From: JBNKFV01 sp050289485
GTDB taxonomy: Bacteria; Pseudomonadota; Gammaproteobacteria; Pseudomonadales; Cellvibrionaceae
Reading direction: 5' to 3'
DNA length: 64,000 nucleotides
Assembly: GCA_050289485.1 (NCBI GenBank)
Contig: JBNKFV010000001.1
Location: 1 to 64,000, forward strand
Shown: piece by piece, positions 52,427-61,893 of the stretch
How the letters are laid out: every line of letters starts with the position of its first letter
Numbering within the stretch: the first letter of the stretch is position 1
Notes under the pieces: generated by a model
The model's input: only the letters and a program-made list of their open reading frames with translations
The model's database searches: none
What the model was told of the DNA's origin: nothing
Translations under genes and position numbers: made by a program

Positions 52427-53101
52427 TCAGCGCCTGGGGCGCAAACGAATAGAGAAATCTTCAACCGACTCAAAGTCACAGATTCCCCTGAATTTCAAGT
52501 CGTGCCCTTGAATATCCTTGGCATCAAAAGGAACCTCATAAGTGGCAAGAAAGTGCTCTTCATCGTGAAATACCGGCTCTACAGGCTCTTGGTAAAGCCA
52601 TTGCACACCTGCCATATTACGTGTTTTTGTTTCCAGCCCTTCAACACATAAGCGCCAATATTCAGCCTCCCTGACCACACGTTCCGCTTCTCTTGCCAAA
52701 CGCTCGGCTTCTTCATCAACCACTTCAGGCTCAGCCTCTTCGGGTTCAACTTCTACCGGCAGGGGGTTCAAATACTCGTAGTCAATACCATCCATTAACA
52801 CAGTATAGGTACGGCGGTCTTCATTGCGACATATAATCTTGAATACAGGCCTTTCAGGCGTCGACGCATCAAGCATTAACGTGCCACTCATCACTTCTAT
52901 ACACGCTGGAAATGACTCCGCCAGCTTTGCGGCTTTAAAGAGTTTAACCTGCAGACCATTGTGGCTCTTAGGCAGCCATAAACGGGACTCATCCAGCGCC
53001 GCACAATGAACCGCCAGGCTCATCGACGCTGCAAAGGTAATTCCTGTTAAGCAGCGTCTGGATGCCGTCGATAAAGGGGCACAATGCAGATTCTGTTTCA
53101 T
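52427..53101 (-). CDS. Unknown exported protein coupled to the RND pump
   Basis: 224 residues. Signal peptide about 1-32 (ends VHCA), then a mature acidic protein with a Glu/Ala-rich helical stretch in the middle (VEPEEAEPEVVDEEAERLAREAERV in parts) and scattered cysteines. No known domain. The ATG at 53101 overlaps the RND stop as ATGA; the open frame continues upstream into the RND gene, but that part is out of frame with it and non-conserved. Third gene of the operon, so its role is probably tied to the pump (an accessory periplasmic part or a substrate handler). This is inference. Confidence 0.6.
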   Translation of the reverse strand: MKQNLHCAPLSTASRRCLTGITFAASMSLAVHCAALDESRLWLPKSHNGLQVKLFKAAKLAESFPACIEVMSGTLMLDASTPERPVFKIICRNEDRRTYTVLMDGIDYEYLNPLPVEVEPEEAEPEVVDEEAERLAREAERVVREAEYWRLCVEGLETKTRNMAGVQWLYQEPVEPVFHDEEHFLATYEVPFDAKDIQGHDLKFRGICDFESVEDFSIRLRPRR

Positions 53102-56100
53102 ACGCTCTTGCCGAGTTTTGCTAATGGAGAAAGGCTCATGCGAACCCGCCACTGTTCTTTCAGACCACTTGGCAACACCAGCATTACCGGTGTCACCAAC
53201 AAGGTAAGCACCGTTGAAAACGCTAACCCCGAAACAATCGCACTGGCCATTGCCGTAAATTGTGACGCAATAATGCCACCAGAGGTAACCTGACGACCAA
53301 TCAAATCGATACTAAAGCCCATACCTATCGGCAACAGTCCCAATATTGTGGTAATGGTTGTGAGAAATACGGGGCGCAAACGCTGGACCGACGCCATCAC
53401 CGCGGCCTTTGCCGTACTCACATTATGCTGTGTTGTGCGAATATGATTAAACGTATCGATCAGCACAATGTTGTTATTCACCACAATACCTGCCAACGCC
53501 ACAATACCGGTACCGGTAAGAATCACACTGAAGGGCTGCTGAGTAATCAGCAAACCGAGTAAAACCCCGGCGGTAGACATAATCACAGCTGAGAGAATCA
53601 AGGCCGACTGATAAAAACTGTTAAACTGGGTAACCAACAGAATAAACATTAAGAACAGTGCAAGCGAAAACGCAACACTTAAAAAAGCTGCCGATTTTGC
53701 CTGCTCCTCATTTGCGCCACGGAATACTACATCAACACCCGGGTTTAGCGGATTATTTTCAAGCCACTGAGAAATTTCTTTGACTTTATCATCCGCCAAT
53801 ACCCCCTCCTCGACGCCTGCCGTCACGGTTGCAACAAATAATCCGTTAATGCGGCGTACGTTATCCACTTTAGGCTTAGCCTTTCGCTCAACAAAGCTAC
53901 TGATCGGTACTGGCCCTGCCGACGTATTTACCCAAAGACTGTCAAAACCTGCCAGACTACGATCTTGTTGCGGATAGCGTAGACGAATCTCAACTTCTTC
54001 TTCGGCATCATCAGGGCGGTACTCACCCAGCCATACACCCGTGGTCAACAACTGCACGGCCCTGCCCACCTCAACCAGGTTGGCATTTAATTGCGCAGCC
54101 AAAGAACGATCAACCTCAAGCGCCCATTCAACGCCGGGCTCAGGCGTGCTGTCAGCGATATTGCGCAATCCCTCAAACTGGCCTAACTGGCTGGCTAAGT
54201 AATGTGCTTCCGTTAGTACAAGAGAGGGATCAGCAGACTGAAGTTGAATCTGTATCGGGTCACCAACATCCGGCCCTCCCTCAAGAAGAGAAGCATCAAC
54301 AATAATGCCAGGCATACCCGCCACCGCATGCCGAATGTCCTCGAATATCAGGCGGCTGGATTTTGGCAATGTCTGTATGGAGTTCAGCTCGACAAAAATA
54401 GACCCTATCTGGTCTTTTTTAGGCGAGCGACTGCCCGCCATGTTAGAACCGGAACCACTGGCACTGTAGGTAACCTTTACCCCCGACACAGACAATACCC
54501 GGCGCTCTACTTCAGCAACGGTTCTGCGCATATCCTCTACTGACAGATTACCCTGTGCGCGCACTGTCACTGTGCCATACACTTCTTCTGTATCGGCAAA
54601 GAACAATAAGCCCGAGTTAGCTTGGCCATAAAGCACAAAAATACCGGCTAACAAGACAATGCTTGCCAAGAATACCCTGATTGGACGACCCACCAGATAA
54701 TCCAGCATTCGCCCGTATAAGCCAGTAATACCGGGCAAGCGTTCGGGCTCGGGGCCCTCAAGCTTAGCCAGATAATCCCGTGTGCTTTTGGTCATCGATG
54801 AACCACCCAGTACTGCCCCCAGTACAGGCGCAAAAAACAAGGCATACAGCAATGAACCGACCAATACGGTAAATACGGTTACAGGAAGGAAACGCATGAA
54901 TTGCCCCACCATGCCCGGCCATAACATGATTGGCAGAAACACCGCCAGGGTTGTTGCAGTAGAGGCGGTAACCGGCCAGAACATTCTTTTCACAGCAATT
55001 TGATACGCTGCGCGCTTACCCAAGCCTTCAGCCATTTTTCGATCAGCAAATTCAACAATGACGATGGCACCATCAATCAGCATACCCAATGCCAGCAACA
55101 TGCCAAACATCACCATCATGTTGAATGAGTACCCGATGTAGTTGAGCACAATCAATGCAAATAACAGTGAAAAAGGAATACCAAAACCCACCAGAATACC
55201 AGAGCGGACGCCTAACGCTGCCACGACAATAATCATCACCAAGGCCATGGCAGTGAGAATATTACCTTCCATCTCGCTCACCATGTCTTTCACAAAATTT
55301 GACTGGTCGAGCAGAAAACTGATCTCTACACCCGAAGGTAATTGGTCAGCCATTGAAGCCACTGTGGCACGAACCGCTGTCGACACATCGATATCGTTCG
55401 CTTTACGGCGTTTTTCCACATCGATCGTAATGCCGGGCTTGCCATTAATGTAGGTATAGCGTTTGGGATCTTTAAAACTTCGTCGCACTTGAGCAACATC
55501 ACGCAACGTTACCGCACCATCACTGGTAGAACGCAGCGGCAAATTGTAAATATCCTGTGCAGTTTCAATAATGCCTGGCACTTTGACCGAAAAACGTCCG
55601 CCGTTTTGATCGAGCTCTCCCGCAGGCACCAACAGGTTGTTATTCACTACAGCATTTATCAGCTCAGCACTGCTAAGGTTGTAGTACTGCAACTTAGTGG
55701 GATCGACAATGGCTTCCGCTACTTCTTCACGCTCACCCACCAAGTTGGCTTCTAACACTCCCGGAATACCTTCGATTGCCAGCTTCAATTTTTGGGCTGC
55801 ATTAAATAGCTCTCGCTCAGAGGCCTTATCACCCGTTAATGCCACCACAATCGCCGGAAACTCATTGGCTGAAATTTCTTCAACCAGAGGTTCTTCTGCC
55901 TCGATTGGAAATTCAGCTTTGGCCCGGTTAACCGCTTCGCGGGTATCCTGCAACGCGCGGTGAATATCGATATCAGTTTCAAACTCGATCACCGAGACTA
56001 CGTAAGATTCGCGCGAGGTAGAAGAAATCTCTTTTATACCGTCGAGGGTGCGCAACTCGTTTTCCAGTGGCCTGGCAAGCAAGCGATCGCCATCCTGTGG

Positions 56101-56265
56101 AGAAACACCATCCAGCACCACAGACACCACTAAAAAGGGTGCAGCAACATCAGGCAGGTGCTCAAGCGTCAAATGATTTCGCGATATCCCGCCAGCCAAT
56201 AAAATCAGCACCAAGATACTGATAACACTGCGAAAATGGCCAGCCGCCTTTTCAATAACACTCAT
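53098..56265 (-). CDS. RND-family efflux permease
   Basis: Inner-membrane proton-driven pump of the AcrB superfamily, 1,055 residues, with 12 membrane segments in two halves, each with a large periplasmic loop. TM4 carries GMLIDGAIVIVEF: one acidic residue of the usual DD/DN pair is Gly, as in CzcA-type pumps. TM10 has VVNNNIVLID where AcrB has a Lys. This suggests a hydrophobe/MdtBC-like or divergent branch; substrate unknown. It overlaps the gene before it and the one after it by ATGA. Confidence 0.9.
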   Translation of the reverse strand: MSVIEKAAGHFRSVISILVLILLAGGISRNHLTLEHLPDVAAPFLVVSVVLDGVSPQDGDRLLARPLENELRTLDGIKEISSTSRESYVVSVIEFETDIDIHRALQDTREAVNRAKAEFPIEAEEPLVEEISANEFPAIVVALTGDKASERELFNAAQKLKLAIEGIPGVLEANLVGEREEVAEAIVDPTKLQYYNLSSAELINAVVNNNLLVPAGELDQNGGRFSVKVPGIIETAQDIYNLPLRSTSDGAVTLRDVAQVRRSFKDPKRYTYINGKPGITIDVEKRRKANDIDVSTAVRATVASMADQLPSGVEISFLLDQSNFVKDMVSEMEGNILTAMALVMIIVVAALGVRSGILVGFGIPFSLLFALIVLNYIGYSFNMMVMFGMLLALGMLIDGAIVIVEFADRKMAEGLGKRAAYQIAVKRMFWPVTASTATTLAVFLPIMLWPGMVGQFMRFLPVTVFTVLVGSLLYALFFAPVLGAVLGGSSMTKSTRDYLAKLEGPEPERLPGITGLYGRMLDYLVGRPIRVFLASIVLLAGIFVLYGQANSGLLFFADTEEVYGTVTVRAQGNLSVEDMRRTVAEVERRVLSVSGVKVTYSASGSGSNMAGSRSPKKDQIGSIFVELNSIQTLPKSSRLIFEDIRHAVAGMPGIIVDASLLEGGPDVGDPIQIQLQSADPSLVLTEAHYLASQLGQFEGLRNIADSTPEPGVEWALEVDRSLAAQLNANLVEVGRAVQLLTTGVWLGEYRPDDAEEEVEIRLRYPQQDRSLAGFDSLWVNTSAGPVPISSFVERKAKPKVDNVRRINGLFVATVTAGVEEGVLADDKVKEISQWLENNPLNPGVDVVFRGANEEQAKSAAFLSVAFSLALFLMFILLVTQFNSFYQSALILSAVIMSTAGVLLGLLITQQPFSVILTGTGIVALAGIVVNNNIVLIDTFNHIRTTQHNVSTAKAAVMASVQRLRPVFLTTITTILGLLPIGMGFSIDLIGRQVTSGGIIASQFTAMASAIVSGLAFSTVLTLLVTPVMLVLPSGLKEQWRVRMSLSPLAKLGKSV

Positions 56266-57389
56266 GGCGCCGCAGCCCCCGAAACCCAGCTTGCTTCAGG
56301 TACACCAGTAACTTTTTGCCCGACAGACACATACTCCTGCCCAACGCTGATCAAGGTTACCGCGTCCCCAAGTCCTGTCACCCAAAGCTGTTCGCCAGCA
56401 TCACCCACGACGCTGACCGGCACAAACGTAACAACGCTTTTACCATTGAGAACTTTCACCCCGAGATTACCCTGATCATCCAACGCCAGTACGCTCGCAG
56501 GTATTTGATGAGCACGCACAGCAGCTGTGCGAATCTGTAAGGTTGCCGACATTCCACCACGTAACAACAAGGCCGGGTTATCCACACTCACTTCGACAGC
56601 AAACGTGCGCAACGTTGCATCGGCCTGCGGTTCAATCAAGCTGACTTTTCCAGTCGTTTGTTCACCATTTACAAAGCGTATGGCAACATCATCACCCAGA
56701 GCAATTCGCGTAACATCCAATTCCGAAACGCGACCAACAATAATCAGGGGATCAGTCTCCAATACCGTGGCGCACTCCTCGCCCTCACGCAAATAATCAC
56801 CGATTTCTGCTGGCCGCCGATGCACAACACCAGCAAAAGGTGCGCGAACGATCGTACGTTTCACATCCAACTGGCGAGCCAACATCTCGGCTCTGGCGGT
56901 CTCCAACACAGCTTTTGCTGCCGCAATGGCTTTTTGTGATTGGTAACCACTGGATTCGAGTTTCAATGCACCATCGTAGTCAAGCGTGGCAGCTTCTTCT
57001 TTAGCTTTTGCCTCCATCAGACGAAGCTCCCGGTCATCCATGGCCAGCTCACATAAAGGCTCACCTTCGTCGATAGGCAGTCCCTCTCGCCCCGGCACGG
57101 CAACCACACGACCAGCAGTTTCTACGCGCACAACAACACTGCGATTAGCCTCACTACGGCCTCTCACTGCCACAGTGACCGGATAATCAACTGCCATCAG
57201 CTGACGCACTTGCACAGTTTGCTCAACAGCCCCCTGCACGGCACCAGGCTCATCCGCTTTTGGCGCTTCACTCGACGTTGCCAGCACACCGGAAAGCAGC
57301 CAAATCAGCAACACAACAAAGACGATTAACGCTGATCGGTAGTTACTATTGTGCCAAATCCTGTAAAACATGGTCCTCGTTGATTCCAT
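56262..57389 (-). CDS. RND periplasmic adaptor (membrane fusion) subunit
   Basis: HlyD/AcrA-like adaptor of 375 residues. N-terminal membrane anchor (about 18-36, no lipobox), barrel-sandwich hybrid (RVETAGRVVAVPGREGLPIDEGEPLCEL; IVRAPFAGVVHRRPAEIGDYL in parts), an alpha-hairpin of moderate length (about 120-175) and beta-barrel domain (LRTFAVEVSVDNPALLLRGG). It is first in the operon; its stop overlaps the pump start as ATGA. No TolC-type gene is nearby. The start ATG 57389 follows AAAGGA; ATG 57371 is possible. Confidence 0.9.
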   Translation of the reverse strand: MESTRTMFYRIWHNSNYRSALIVFVVLLIWLLSGVLATSSEAPKADEPGAVQGAVEQTVQVRQLMAVDYPVTVAVRGRSEANRSVVVRVETAGRVVAVPGREGLPIDEGEPLCELAMDDRELRLMEAKAKEEAATLDYDGALKLESSGYQSQKAIAAAKAVLETARAEMLARQLDVKRTIVRAPFAGVVHRRPAEIGDYLREGEECATVLETDPLIIVGRVSELDVTRIALGDDVAIRFVNGEQTTGKVSLIEPQADATLRTFAVEVSVDNPALLLRGGMSATLQIRTAAVRAHQIPASVLALDDQGNLGVKVLNGKSVVTFVPVSVVGDAGEQLWVTGLGDAVTLISVGQEYVSVGQKVTGVPEASWVSGAAAP

Positions 57390-57618
57390 AACCCCCAGTC
57401 CTTTAATCTTGGCGGCTAAAGCCAGCCATCCACATTGAATAAGACATCATTTGTCATTTTCCATGAAAGCGCTAATTGTAGCGCTTAAAGGTTAATGTGG
57501 TGTAATTGCGATGAATGTAAAATAAGTGCGAACGGGCCTTGTTCATTACTGCTGATTATTATTGATCTATCCATATGCATTTGGCATTGATAAAGCCACA
57601 GGCCATAGAGAGACCGTG

Positions 57619-57921
57619 ATGTGTCAATACAAAGACCTCGACACCAACCAGGTGCAACATCTTATCGACCAGAGTGAGGCGGTGATAGTGGATATTCGCT
57701 CTGCACAGGCATACCAAGCCGATCACTTGCCTGGCGCCGTAAATATCAGTCATGCAAACTGGCTCGACACGCTTAATGCATTGGAGTTCGATACGCCAAT
57801 TCTCGTGTACTGCGCGCACGGCATTGCCAGCCACCAAGCCGCTCAACAGATAGCTGACCTTGGGTTTGAACAGGTATTTAATCTAACCGGTGGCTATTCA
57901 GCCTGGAAACAGCAACCATAG
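57619..57921 (+). CDS. Single-domain rhodanese (GlpE-like sulfurtransferase)
   Basis: 101 residues, one rhodanese domain. VDIRSAQAYQADHLPGAVNI and the active loop with catalytic Cys in VYCAHGIASHQAA, then GFEQVFNLTGGYSAWKQ. The GlpE resemblance is good (DTP-VLVYC-HG-S). Likely transfers sulfur from thiosulfate to an acceptor; substrate unknown. The frame opens at 57562, but ATG 57619 fits the family start. It ends convergent with the next gene. Confidence 0.85.
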   Translation: MCQYKDLDTNQVQHLIDQSEAVIVDIRSAQAYQADHLPGAVNISHANWLDTLNALEFDTPILVYCAHGIASHQAAQQIADLGFEQVFNLTGGYSAWKQQP

Positions 57922-57956
57922 GACAGTCGCCCGCGCAGGCGCAAACCAGCCCCTTA

Positions 57957-58658
57957 TTATTGTTGATGCATTGCAGCAACCCAACGAGGATTTGGCAATT
58001 CGTGTGCTTCTGTCACAAACTCACCAAAATCCTGATTCCACGCCATTAGCATTTGCGCCAGGGCTTTGGCCTGCTGATCGAGGTGCACCAGCTCATCAAA
58101 TGTATCCTTCTGACCATGATACAGCTTGATCTGGCGATGACGACCCGACAGAGGATTAGCAGGGTGCTTTATACGATAGAGTTCCAACTTCCAGCGTAAG
58201 TTGTGTACCGTATTACGGTAATACGCCAGTTTGGTTTGCAGGGAAATAGTATCCATATCGTCGAGGCTGCCAAAAACACGGAAGTCTGTACCAAAAACAC
58301 ACACTTCACGACAATTCTCGTCGGCAACCACATCGGCGGTGCGCGGCTGGGCCACCAACAACGCCAAATCGCCAAATACCTCACCGGGCGTGATGTAATT
58401 GACGACTTTGGGCTGACCCTCGCCCGCACACATCACTTGTACCTGCAACTGTCCCTTTAAGAGAAAATACAGCCACTGATCCTCGGTACCCGCTTCCAAC
58501 ACCTGTTCGCCCGGCTCGAAGGTGACAATTTTTGAGTAATCCAGCAATGTATTGAATTGGCTGCGATCCTGTAGTTTGACGGCATTGTAAAAAGGTACAC
58601 CTGCTAACAAGCGCTCAAGGCTTGTTGTGTCGACTTCAGTAACACGTTTAACCTGCAT
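57957..58658 (-). CDS. Cyclic-nucleotide-binding-fold protein without HTH
   Basis: 233 residues. A cNMP-binding beta-roll (about 22-150) with the phosphate-cassette region GEVFGDLALLVAQPRTADVVA, followed by about 80 residues of helix with no DNA-binding motif. The cassette lacks the usual Arg-Ser/Thr exactly as GEMALLxxxPRSA, but PRTADV is close, so a nucleotide could bind. It is therefore not a CRP transcription factor; perhaps a sensor or regulator subunit. Divergent from the TonB-domain fusion at 58972. Confidence 0.8.
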   Translation of the reverse strand: MQVKRVTEVDTTSLERLLAGVPFYNAVKLQDRSQFNTLLDYSKIVTFEPGEQVLEAGTEDQWLYFLLKGQLQVQVMCAGEGQPKVVNYITPGEVFGDLALLVAQPRTADVVADENCREVCVFGTDFRVFGSLDDMDTISLQTKLAYYRNTVHNLRWKLELYRIKHPANPLSGRHRQIKLYHGQKDTFDELVHLDQQAKALAQMLMAWNQDFGEFVTEAHELPNPRWVAAMHQQ

Positions 58659-58971
58659 ATCGCTTCATCTCTGTCGGAGTGAGAAAACTGCACAGCAGTA
58701 GAACTAAGAGGTACAGACTTTAGCCTAGAAAGGTATTTCAAGAATGATAACTGGATAACGCATTACAGCAAAATAATAAAAAAGACCTTGTTCACAGTGC
58801 CACGAAAAACCTCATCTGAAGGAATGGGATTTACATTTGCCGGCTTGCAGTTACCTCGGTTTTATGTAGAGTATTCCAGCTACACAGGGGAAACACGGGC
58901 TAAATGGATACGGATACAATAAATACCATGGCCTTACTGTAACCAGTAAAACACTTAACAAGGTTTATCGA
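58659..58971. other. Divergent intergenic region
   Basis: About 310 nt between the cNMP-fold gene and the TonB fusion. A weak promoter-like pair (TTGCAG, 16 nt, TAGAGT near 58848-58875) points to the fusion gene. Nothing else is evident. Confidence 0.35.
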
Positions 58972-60192
58972 ATGCCTACTTCACGCCATCTCATACACCT
59001 ATGCGCCACTTGGCTGTTAGCCTTGGGTTACTGCCTCTCAGCAAACGCAGCAACACAACTAAATGGAGTTGCACCTTTTCAACAGCTGGGTAAAGACCGT
59101 TTCGTAGCGGGACTATACACATCAACGTTAAGTGAAAATGCCAATGACGTTATTGGGTCTACACAGCAACGTAGTATGGAGTTGCGAATTACTGCAGACA
59201 CCCTTTCACACCGCCGACTCAATCGAGTATGGATCGAAGGCATGGCGATTAACAACCCCTCTGATCTACTAACCAAAGAAGCTGAAAACATGGTAGCTTT
59301 TAGCAACCTGCTTACTAACAAACTGGTTAGAGGCGATCAGTTACGCCTCGACTACACAGTAGGGCAAGGTACAACCGTGTCTTTAAACGGTAGTAAACTG
59401 GGGGTTATCAACAGCGACGCATTCTTCGATTTACTCTTGCGCACCTGGATTGGCAGCATTCCATTATCATCAACTTTCAAAGACCAACTACTGGCGGGCG
59501 GTAATATTGATGATGACAATCTCGCGCTGTACAACAGCATTATCCCCGACGCCGACCGGCAGGACATCGTTAGTGTTTGGCAAGAAGAACGTGAGCGCAA
59601 GGCAGCAGCAGAAAAAGCCAAAAAGCAGGCTGAAATTGCTAAAACCGAGGAGGCTATTGCAAAGCCCTCATTGGATATCGCACCAAAAGTAGAAGCCCCC
59701 AACGCCATACAAGCGCCAACCGTTGCCGCGGCATCACCGAAGCCTACTCCGCCAGTCCCCACTCCGCCAAAACCCGAACCCAAAGCCGCCCCTGCCAAAG
59801 AACCAGCCAACGTTGCAGCCAAAAAGCCAGCGCCTGACATTGCAAATGAAGACGATGAAGACCTCAATGACGAACCAGCCCTGACCGCAGAAATCATTCT
59901 GGAACGCCAGCGCTATCACTCCCAGTTGCTAAAATGGTGCTATAAATATTTGCGCTATCCACAAAAAGCGGTATCACGTGGACAACAAGGTAGCATACGA
60001 CTACTGGTTGCTATCGACAGAAACGGCAATGTGACAAAAGTAACTGCAGAAGAAGAGTCCAAATACTCACTGTTAAACAAGGAAGCGCTTAACGCCATTG
60101 AGCGGGCCAACCCCTTCCCGCAGGTACCCAGCAGTATCAAGGGAGAGCAATACTCGTTTACACTACCGATTGTATTTAAACTACCTGACTAG
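58972..60192 (+). CDS. Secreted chalcone-isomerase-like domain fused to a TonB C-terminal domain
   Basis: 406 residues with three parts. Signal peptide 1-26 (ends ANA); a domain at about 28-180 that reads as the bacterial chalcone isomerase-like family (LNGVAPFQQLGKDRFVAGLY, RRLNRVWIEGMAINN, FDLLLRTWIGSIPLSSTFKDQLL); a charged then Pro/Lys-rich linker at about 205-295; and a TonB C-terminal domain at about 310-406 with the YP box (KYLRYPQKAVSRGQQGSIRL) and IERANPFPQVPSSI. TonB proteins normally have an uncleaved anchor that meets ExbB/ExbD; here the N terminus looks like a cleavable signal. Function unknown. Confidence 0.8.
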   Translation: MPTSRHLIHLCATWLLALGYCLSANAATQLNGVAPFQQLGKDRFVAGLYTSTLSENANDVIGSTQQRSMELRITADTLSHRRLNRVWIEGMAINNPSDLLTKEAENMVAFSNLLTNKLVRGDQLRLDYTVGQGTTVSLNGSKLGVINSDAFFDLLLRTWIGSIPLSSTFKDQLLAGGNIDDDNLALYNSIIPDADRQDIVSVWQEERERKAAAEKAKKQAEIAKTEEAIAKPSLDIAPKVEAPNAIQAPTVAAASPKPTPPVPTPPKPEPKAAPAKEPANVAAKKPAPDIANEDDEDLNDEPALTAEIILERQRYHSQLLKWCYKYLRYPQKAVSRGQQGSIRLLVAIDRNGNVTKVTAEEESKYSLLNKEALNAIERANPFPQVPSSIKGEQYSFTLPIVFKLPD

Positions 60193-60261
60193 TAGATCCA
60201 GCTACACACCTTTGTGCAGAGCCGTTCTGGCCTTGCACAAAGGCACCAACCAGTAAAACAT

Positions 60262-61134
60262 TTACACCACAGCTTCGTTAAGCATGCCCTGTTCCGACAA
60301 CCATTTCCTAACCGTAAGCGTTAGCCCTTTACGCCAAGTACGCTGCTGAACGCCAAAGTTATCATGAATGCGCCTGCAGCTTAATGTGGCACTTTGCGGC
60401 TGTGGATCATCCGCATCCAACAACGCCAACTGACCTGGCTGGGCAACATACTCTGTCAATATATTGAGCACCTGATGAGCAAACTCGTCCTCGGTAGTCA
60501 CATCACTACTGCAATAATGAAAAATGCCCCAGTTGTTTGCCCCGCACACTGCCTGTTTTAGCATGCCGACAACAATGCGGGCGATGTCGTCGAGCGCCGT
60601 AGGTGCGCCGCGCCGCTCACCAAAAATACCTGCGTTGCGACCTGCTGACAGTGGCTCTAGCAGTCGCGTAAGCAGGTTGTTGCCAGCCCACCCAAACACC
60701 CAACTTAAGCGCAACACAATATGCTGTTCAATATCACTGAAAGCCTGCTCGGCGTCTACGTAAGCCTGCCCAGGAGCGTCAATGGGGCAAACCGCCTCGG
60801 TTTCGGAAAATTCACTTTTGCTACCGTTGAATACCCGATAACTGGAAAGATGCAACGGCATTGCGCCGGTATGCTTTGCCGCCCCGGCAATATTGCTCGC
60901 CCATACCGGAAATTCAGACACGTTCAATCCTCGGCCACTGTCTGACCAGCCCAAGGTATTCACGATAATATCGGGTTTCTGTTTTTCTATATAACGTTGA
61001 ACGTCAGCACGGTTTGACCAATTCACAGCACCGAGAGGTGGCGAAATCACTGGAAATACTTCGCGCTCTAACATTGCCAAAATGGCGCTGCCTAACGGGT
61101 GGGTACAGTCAGTAATTAACAACCGCTGAGCCAT
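60262..61134 (-). CDS. RmlD-like NAD(P)-binding protein with degenerate active site
   Basis: 290 residues. The atypical SDR (RmlD) shape is clear: VNTLGWSDSGRG, then the early PLHLSSYRVFNG, RLSWVFGWAGNNLLTRLL, GAPTALDDIARIVVGML and GIFHYCSSDVTTEDEFAHQVL. The cofactor loop reads ITDCTHPLGSAIL, not GxxGxxG, and the YxxxK is YVDAE, so the catalytic Lys is missing. It may bind but not reduce a sugar nucleotide, or act on something else. ATG 61134 has AGGA 6-7 nt upstream. Next to ssb on the same strand. Confidence 0.75.
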   Translation of the reverse strand: MAQRLLITDCTHPLGSAILAMLEREVFPVISPPLGAVNWSNRADVQRYIEKQKPDIIVNTLGWSDSGRGLNVSEFPVWASNIAGAAKHTGAMPLHLSSYRVFNGSKSEFSETEAVCPIDAPGQAYVDAEQAFSDIEQHIVLRLSWVFGWAGNNLLTRLLEPLSAGRNAGIFGERRGAPTALDDIARIVVGMLKQAVCGANNWGIFHYCSSDVTTEDEFAHQVLNILTEYVAQPGQLALLDADDPQPQSATLSCRRIHDNFGVQQRTWRKGLTLTVRKWLSEQGMLNEAVV

Positions 61135-61297
61135 AAAAATTCCTACGATCAACTTACTAGTAACAAAAAAGGTAATTTAATCGCTACGCCCAGCAATTAC
61201 TACGAAGAAATCAGCCAATAAGGCGAAAAAGTTACTGCCGAGCCCAGGGCCTATTGGCACGCTAAGCTCGACTATTCTCCAAAACGAAGAGGGCTAC

Positions 61298-61801
61298 CTA
61301 AAACGGGATATCGTCATCAAAACTGTCAAAGTTTGCCGGCCCTTGCTGGGGCTGTGACGAAGATTGCTGCGGTGCGGGTTGACGCGGCTGCGACGGCTGA
61401 CTGTAACCACCGCCCTGCTGCCCCCCCATGGACGCACCACCGCCCATACCAGCATCGCCACCAGGGCGACCACCCAGCATTTGCATTTCGTTGGCAACAA
61501 TCTCTGTGGTGTAGCGGTCCTGGCCACTTTGATCCTGCCACTTACGCGTGCGCAAGCTGCCCTCAACATATACTTGCGATCCCTTGCGAAGGTATTCGCC
61601 TGCGATTTCTGCCAACCGATTGAAAAAAACCACCCGATGCCACTCAACACGCTCCTGTGGCTGGCCGGTTTGCTTGTCTTTCCACTGTTCAGACGTGGCG
61701 ATACTCACGTTGGTCACTGCACCACCGGACGGCATATATTTCATTTCTGGATCCTGGCCACAGTTGCCCACCAGTATCACTTTATTCACTCCGCGAGCCA
61801 T
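61298..61801 (-). CDS. ssb: Single-stranded DNA-binding protein
   Basis: OB-fold SSB of 167 residues: MARGVNKVILVGNCGQDPE, WHRVVFFNRLAEIAGEYLRKG, then a Gly/Gln/Pro/Ser-rich linker and the conserved acidic tip DDDIPF that docks repair and replication partners. ATG with GGGAG upstream. A hairpin separates it from the MFS gene. Confidence 0.97.
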   Translation of the reverse strand: MARGVNKVILVGNCGQDPEMKYMPSGGAVTNVSIATSEQWKDKQTGQPQERVEWHRVVFFNRLAEIAGEYLRKGSQVYVEGSLRTRKWQDQSGQDRYTTEIVANEMQMLGGRPGGDAGMGGGASMGGQQGGGYSQPSQPRQPAPQQSSSQPQQGPANFDSFDDDIPF

Positions 61802-61838
61802 GTTGTTCTCCCGTCCTCTAATTTCAATAGTGTAAAAC

Positions 61839-61859
61839 AGGCCATTTAACCACTGGCCT
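61839..61859 (-). terminator. Terminator between the MFS gene and ssb
   Basis: Stem AGGCCA / TGGCCT with a 9-nt loop; on the minus strand followed by GTTTTAC. It lies 35 nt after the MFS stop. Confidence 0.5.
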
Positions 61860-61893
61860 TACGTCAAACTCAATTCCTACGTTTATACAAACG

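Noticed and set aside
59352..59897. Minus-strand frame within the TonB-domain fusion (181 residues)
   Set aside because: Shadow of the Pro/Lys/Ala-rich linker; no start signal.
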